NCBI GenBank assembly: GCA_947595555.1
Contig: CANQES010000056.1
Coordinates: 1 to 9,746 of the forward strand
DNA from: an uncultured Clostridia bacterium
Lineage (GTDB): Bacteria; Bacillota; Clostridia; TANB77; CAG-508
Reading direction: 5' to 3'
DNA: 9,746 bases
Shown here: piece after piece, positions 6,646 to 9,746 of the stretch
How positions within the stretch are numbered: position 1 is the first letter of the stretch
Layout: each line of letters opens with the position of its first letter
Notes under the pieces: generated by a model
Database searches by the model: none
What the model was told of the DNA's origin: nothing
The model's input: only the letters and a program-made list of their open reading frames with translations
Program-made: the position numbers and the translations under genes

Positions 6646-6763
6646 AAATTGAAGGATTTGGGGACGGCCCCATAATCCTTATTTTTATATATTAAATAAA
6701 AACATAAAAAACATAATTTGTATAAAAATAAGGATTATGGGGCCGTCCCCAAATCCTCAATTT
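6646..6763. repeat. REPIN-like inverted repeat (paired REP hairpins)
   Basis: Two perfect 37-base arms (6653-6689 and 6721-6757) flank a 31-base A-rich centre. The match extends six bases further on the outside (6646-6651 with 6758-6763) past a one-base bulge. Each arm is itself a smaller hairpin: AGGATTATGGGG, loop CCGT, CCCCAAATCCT in the right arm, with one bulged base. The GC-rich core stands out in an AT-rich gap. This two-level architecture is that of REPINs, which are mobilised in trans by REP-associated tyrosine (IS200/IS605-like Y1) transposases; no transposase is present here. In either reading direction each hairpin is followed by TATTTTTATA, so the element could also terminate transcription. 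The right arm overlaps the 3' end of the methyltransferase gene. It is the only copy in the window. Confidence 0.8.
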
Positions 6764-7343
6764 TTTTGCTAATTGCTAATCCATCTCCTACTTCTAAGAT
6801 GTCAGTTTCGAGATTAGGATTTTCACTTACTTCTTTTAAATATTCTCTTAAGTTTCTAACAGCTGTACGTTGTTTATGTTTATTATAATCACTTAATACA
6901 TAACCTTTATACAAAATATTATCTGCAAAAATAATACCAGTAGGTTTAATCATTCTTAAAGCCTCTTTCAAAAAGAATGGATATTTTCCTTTAGCAGCAT
7001 CAATAAAAACTGCATCATATTTTTCATTCAAAGTAGGTAAAATGTCAACAGCATCTCCTTCATAAATTATGATTTTGTCTTCAACTCCTACTTTTTTAAT
7101 ATTTTCTTTTGCCTGTTTTACTCTTTCTTCTTCTCTTTCAATGGTATCTATTATTCCTTCATCTGATAAAAATTCTGTAAAGCATATTGCAGAATAGCCT
7201 ACAGCTGTTCCTATTTCTAACATTCTTTTTGGTTTTGTCTCTGCTAAATATTTTTTCATAACAGCTAATGTATCATCCATAATAATTGGTATATGCTCTT
7301 GTAATGCTTTTTGTTTGATTTTTTCTAATTCTTTTCGATTCAT
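6735..7343 (-). CDS. trmR: class I SAM-dependent O-methyltransferase, TrmR/YrrM type
   Basis: The closest match I recognise is B. subtilis TrmR (YrrM), which methylates 5-hydroxyuridine to 5-methoxyuridine at tRNA position 34; the wider family also holds catechol O-methyltransferase-like enzymes. Of 202 residues, motif I is LEIGTAVGYS (42-51), followed by TIERE (67-71), GDA (96-98), metal/substrate site FIDAAKGKY (113-121, Asp115) and ADNILYKGYV (140-149, Asp141-Asn142). The conserved family ending GDGLAISKK is reached at residues 186-194. The last eight residues IEDLGTAP and the stop codon then fall in the REPIN-like repeat, so the C-terminus appears altered by its insertion. The ATG at 7343 has GTGAGG (7358-7353) nine bases upstream. 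An in-frame GTG at 7358, overlapping the typA stop as GTGA, is the alternative and adds five residues. Co-transcribed with typA. Confidence 0.85.
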   Translation of the reverse strand: MNRKELEKIKQKALQEHIPIIMDDTLAVMKKYLAETKPKRMLEIGTAVGYSAICFTEFLSDEGIIDTIEREEERVKQAKENIKKVGVEDKIIIYEGDAVDILPTLNEKYDAVFIDAAKGKYPFFLKEALRMIKPTGIIFADNILYKGYVLSDYNKHKQRTAVRNLREYLKEVSENPNLETDILEVGDGLAISKKIEDLGTAP

Positions 7344-7352
7344 TGTTTTTAG

Positions 7353-7358
7353 CCTCAC
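7353..7358 (-). promoter_or_regulatory. ribosome binding site favouring the trmR ATG start
   Basis: GTGAGG reads 7358 to 7353 on the minus strand and overlaps the typA stop TGA. It lies nine bases before the ATG at 7343. The competing GTG start at 7358 has no comparable site upstream, so ribosomes ending typA probably reinitiate at the ATG. Confidence 0.55.
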
Positions 7359-9169
7359 TTATTTCTTGATGCTCTTTCTCTTTCTTTACTATCTAATATT
7401 TTCTTTCTTAAACGAATTGATTTTGGAGTAACTTCTACTAATTCATCATCTTGTATAAATTCAATTGCTTTTTCCAAAGACATTTGAATTGGTGGAACTA
7501 ATCGAAGTGCATCATCTGAACCAGAAGCTCTAGTATTGGTTAAGTGTTTTTCTTTACATACATTTATTGCTAAGTCTTCTCCTCTTGAGTTTAATCCAAC
7601 AATCATTCCTTCGTAGACTTCAACACCTGGTCCAATGAATAAATCACCTTTGTCTTGTGCATTATAAAGTCCATATGTTACTGACTTACCATTTTCAAAA
7701 GCTACAATTGTTCCTCTTACTCTTGCTACTACATCTCCTTTATATGGCTCATAGCAATCAAAAATATGGTTCATAGTGCCTTCACCTTTTGTATCTGTTA
7801 AAAATTCAGTTCTGTATCCTATTAGTCCTCTTGCTGGAATTTTAAATTCAATTTTTGTATGTCCTACCTCTGCTGGTTCCATATTTATCATTTCTGCTTT
7901 TCTTCTTCCTAGTTTTTCAATAACATTTCCAACACAGTCATCTGGAACATTTACAACTAGTCTTTCGATTGGTTCGCATTTTTCTCCATTAATGTCTTTG
8001 AAAATAACTTTTGGTCTAGAAACAAGCAATTCAAATCCTTCTCTTCTCATTGTCTCAATTAAAACAGATAAATGTAATTCTCCTCTACCAGATACTTCAA
8101 AAGAGTCTGGTGATTCTGTTTCTTTTACTCTTAATGATACATTTTTTTCTAATTCTTTAAATAATCTATCTCTAATATGTCTTGATGTAATAAATTGACC
8201 TTCTCTTCCAGCAAATGGTCCATTATTTACACTAAATGTCATTGAAACTGTTGGTTCATCAATATCAACAAATGGAATTTTTTCTGGATGATTAAAATCG
8301 CAAATTGTATCACCAATGTTTATATCAGCAATTCCAGCAATTTCAATTATATCTCCTGCTTTTCCTTCTTCTACTTCAACTTTATTTAATCCAACATGAG
8401 TATATACTTTCGCAACTCTTCCTTGTGTAATCTTGTCCTCTTTCCCGCAAATAGAAACTGGCATACCATCTTTGATAATTCCTCTTTCTACTCTACCTAC
8501 TGCAATTCTTCCTACATAATCATCATAATCTATGTTAGATACTAGCATTTGTGCTGGTCCTTCTTCATCGCAATTAGGTGCTTGAATTGTATTTATAATT
8601 GTTTCAAATAAGCAAGAAAGATCTGTTGCTTCATCTTCTAAATTCATTTTAGCAATTCCATTTTTTGCAGACGCATAAACTACTGGAAAATCTAATTGTT
8701 CATCTGTTGCTTCTAATTCAATAAATAGTTCTATTACTTGATCAACTACTTTTTCAGGTGTTGCTCCCGGTCTATCAATTTTATTTATAACAACAATTGG
8801 TTTTAGTCCTAGTGCTAAAGATTTCTTTAAAACTTCTCTAGTTTGAGGCATAGCTCCTTCAAAAGCATCAACTAATAAAAGAACTCCATCTACTGTTTTA
8901 AGGACTCTTTCAACTTCTCCACCAAAGTCTGCATGTCCTGGTGTATCTACAATATTAATTTTTATGTCTCCATGCATAACTGATGTGTTTTTTGCAAGAA
9001 TTGTTATTCCTCTTTCTTTTTCTTGGTCATTTGAATCCATGATTCTCTCTGCTACTTGCTCATTTTCTCTAAATATATGACTTTGTTTTAGCATGGCATC
9101 TACTAATGTAGTTTTACCATGGTCAACGTGTGCAATAATTGCTATGTTTCTTATTTTTTGATTATTCAT
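7355..9169 (-). CDS. typA: ribosome-associated translational GTPase TypA/BipA
   Basis: An EF-G/LepA-like GTPase that binds the ribosome and supports ribosome assembly and growth under stress, notably cold. The 604 residues are the family's normal length. GTPase motifs: AHVDHGKTT (13-21), RGITI (53-57, switch I), DTPGH (75-79) and NKID (129-132). Domain II follows (about 200-290), then EF-G-like domains III and V (about 300-480), including GRGELHLSVLIE and the TypA signature RGLIGYRTEFLTDTKGEG, and then the BipA-specific C-terminal domain ending in a basic tail. LepA and EF-G are excluded by domain content. The ATG at 9169 has AGGAG (9183-9179) nine bases upstream. It is the first gene of a typA-trmR unit driven by a near-perfect promoter with a 5' leader hairpin. 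Confidence 0.98.
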   Translation of the reverse strand: MNNQKIRNIAIIAHVDHGKTTLVDAMLKQSHIFRENEQVAERIMDSNDQEKERGITILAKNTSVMHGDIKINIVDTPGHADFGGEVERVLKTVDGVLLLVDAFEGAMPQTREVLKKSLALGLKPIVVINKIDRPGATPEKVVDQVIELFIELEATDEQLDFPVVYASAKNGIAKMNLEDEATDLSCLFETIINTIQAPNCDEEGPAQMLVSNIDYDDYVGRIAVGRVERGIIKDGMPVSICGKEDKITQGRVAKVYTHVGLNKVEVEEGKAGDIIEIAGIADINIGDTICDFNHPEKIPFVDIDEPTVSMTFSVNNGPFAGREGQFITSRHIRDRLFKELEKNVSLRVKETESPDSFEVSGRGELHLSVLIETMRREGFELLVSRPKVIFKDINGEKCEPIERLVVNVPDDCVGNVIEKLGRRKAEMINMEPAEVGHTKIEFKIPARGLIGYRTEFLTDTKGEGTMNHIFDCYEPYKGDVVARVRGTIVAFENGKSVTYGLYNAQDKGDLFIGPGVEVYEGMIVGLNSRGEDLAINVCKEKHLTNTRASGSDDALRLVPPIQMSLEKAIEFIQDDELVEVTPKSIRLRKKILDSKERERASRNK

Positions 9170-9195
9170 TTTCTATTACTCCTTTTCATGTTAAG

Positions 9196-9227
9196 AGGGA
9201 TTTCAAAGAACGAGTCTCTAAATCCCT
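9196..9227 (-). other. 5' leader hairpin of typA mRNA
   Basis: In the minus-strand transcript AGGGATTTAGAGA pairs with TCTTT-G-AAATCCCT, giving about 13 bp with one G-U pair and one bulged G around the loop CTCGT. It would begin about six bases after the predicted transcription start and end 13 bases before the ribosome binding site. No U-run follows, so it is not a terminator. A 5' stabilising stem or a temperature-responsive leader are possible roles. Confidence 0.5.
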
Positions 9228-9239
9228 GCAACATCATTT

Positions 9240-9269
9240 ATTATATCACTAATTGCATTATTTTGTCAA
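9240..9269 (-). promoter_or_regulatory. strong sigma-A promoter of typA
   Basis: On the minus strand a perfect TTGACA (9269-9264) and a perfect TATAAT (9245-9240) are separated by 18 bases, with a TG one base before the -10 (extended -10, TGATATAAT). The -35 box is formed by the Leu-Thr codons TTG ACA just before the last Lys codon of the upstream acyltransferase gene. The expected start is near 9233, giving a leader of about 65 bases. Confidence 0.85.
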
Positions 9270-9746
9270 TGCTATGATGTTTTCCATAATGTCATTTGTT
9301 ATTTTATCTAATACTTCTTTATCTTTGCTTCCTTTATATTCACTATAATCTAAAGGTTTTCCATAAGTTATTGTTACTTTTCTATTTTCTTTTGTTCCAC
9401 CTTTTATACCACATGGCACAACTTTTGCCCCGCTTCTTACAGCGAAGAAAGCTACCCCATCTTTTAGTTTTTCTCCCTTCTCTAAGCCATTTCTAGTTCC
9501 TTCTGGGAATAAAGCTATACATTCTCCATTTTTTAAAGTTTTCAAAGATTCTTTAATTGCTGTTACATCTTTTTCATCTCTTTTTACATGAATAGCGTCA
9601 AATGCCCAACCTAAGAAATTGAAAAATGGATTTTTTGCAAGTTCATCTTTCGCCAAAAAGTGCATATCCCTTTTGGCTGTTGCTACCATTAATGGGGGGT
9701 CTAAATATGTTCTATGATTTCCACAAAAAATTAGAGGACCCTCTTT
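9258..9746 (-). CDS. plsC: 1-acyl-sn-glycerol-3-phosphate acyltransferase, start outside window
   Basis: A membrane-associated enzyme that acylates lysophosphatidic acid to phosphatidic acid in phospholipid synthesis. The reading frame stays open to the right edge, giving 162 visible residues; the N-terminus, probably including a membrane-binding helix, lies outside the window. All four acyltransferase blocks are visible: NHRTYLD (10-16 of the visible part, catalytic H-X4-D), VKRD (54-57), FPEGTRN (80-86, glycerol-phosphate binding) and VVPCGIKG (109-116). The Met near 9689 is internal, because the essential H-X4-D block lies upstream of it. Substrate details cannot be settled by sequence alone, so a related lysophospholipid acyltransferase is possible. 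Its last codons carry the -35 box of the typA promoter. No terminator is visible after it, so read-through into typA is likely. Confidence 0.93.
   Translation of the reverse strand, partial: KEGPLIFCGNHRTYLDPPLMVATAKRDMHFLAKDELAKNPFFNFLGWAFDAIHVKRDEKDVTAIKESLKTLKNGECIALFPEGTRNGLEKGEKLKDGVAFFAVRSGAKVVPCGIKGGTKENRKVTITYGKPLDYSEYKGSKDKEVLDKITNDIMENIIALTK

Noticed and set aside
9166..9189. Seven-codon upstream open frame ending in ATGA overlap with the typA start
   Set aside because: It has no ribosome binding site of its own and contains the typA Shine-Dalgarno; chance occurrence is more likely than a regulatory leader peptide.
9258..9689. Reading the acyltransferase as a complete 143-residue gene starting in the window
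   Set aside because: The frame stays open upstream and encodes the essential H-X4-D block, so the gene is cut by the window edge.

Overview
This is an AT-rich chromosomal window from a low-GC Gram-positive bacterium, most likely an uncultured or gut-type member of the Clostridia. Three things suggest this. Strong AGGAGG-type ribosome binding sites and near-consensus sigma-A promoters precede most genes or transcription units. The order stp-prkC-rsgA-rpe is a Firmicutes hallmark. The proteins look clostridial. TGA is used as a stop (typA), so the code is the standard bacterial one. Almost all of the content is housekeeping; I found no phage, CRISPR, toxin or secondary-metabolite locus.

Layout, left to right. 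(1) The left edge holds the 5' part of a small membrane protein on the minus strand, divergent from nth. (2) Plus strand: nth (endonuclease III), then a secreted-type, bactofilin-like beta-solenoid protein with a C-terminal five-helix membrane domain. Each has its own TTGACA-type promoter. (3) A strong bidirectional terminator sits at the convergent junction and overlaps the rpe stop codon. (4) A minus-strand operon is read in the order stp (PP2C phosphatase), prkC (PASTA Ser/Thr kinase), rsgA (30S assembly GTPase), rpe (ribulose-phosphate 3-epimerase). (5) A REPIN-like inverted repeat with 37-nt perfect arms lies between stp and the next operon. (6) A minus-strand operon typA/bipA then a TrmR/YrrM-type methyltransferase is driven by a very strong promoter whose -35 box lies inside the last codons of the next gene. 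(7) The right edge carries a 1-acylglycerol-3-phosphate acyltransferase (PlsC type) whose start lies outside the window.

Functionally the window joins cell-envelope sensing (PASTA kinase and its phosphatase), ribosome and translation maturation (RsgA, TypA, TrmR), pentose phosphate metabolism (Rpe), DNA base excision repair (Nth) and phospholipid synthesis (PlsC). The most unusual signal is the REPIN-like element. It has been captured by the 3' end of the methyltransferase gene, where it supplies the last seven or eight amino acids and the stop codon, and each arm resembles a terminator hairpin with a T-rich tail. Second is the apparent extracytoplasmic location of the bactofilin-like solenoid.
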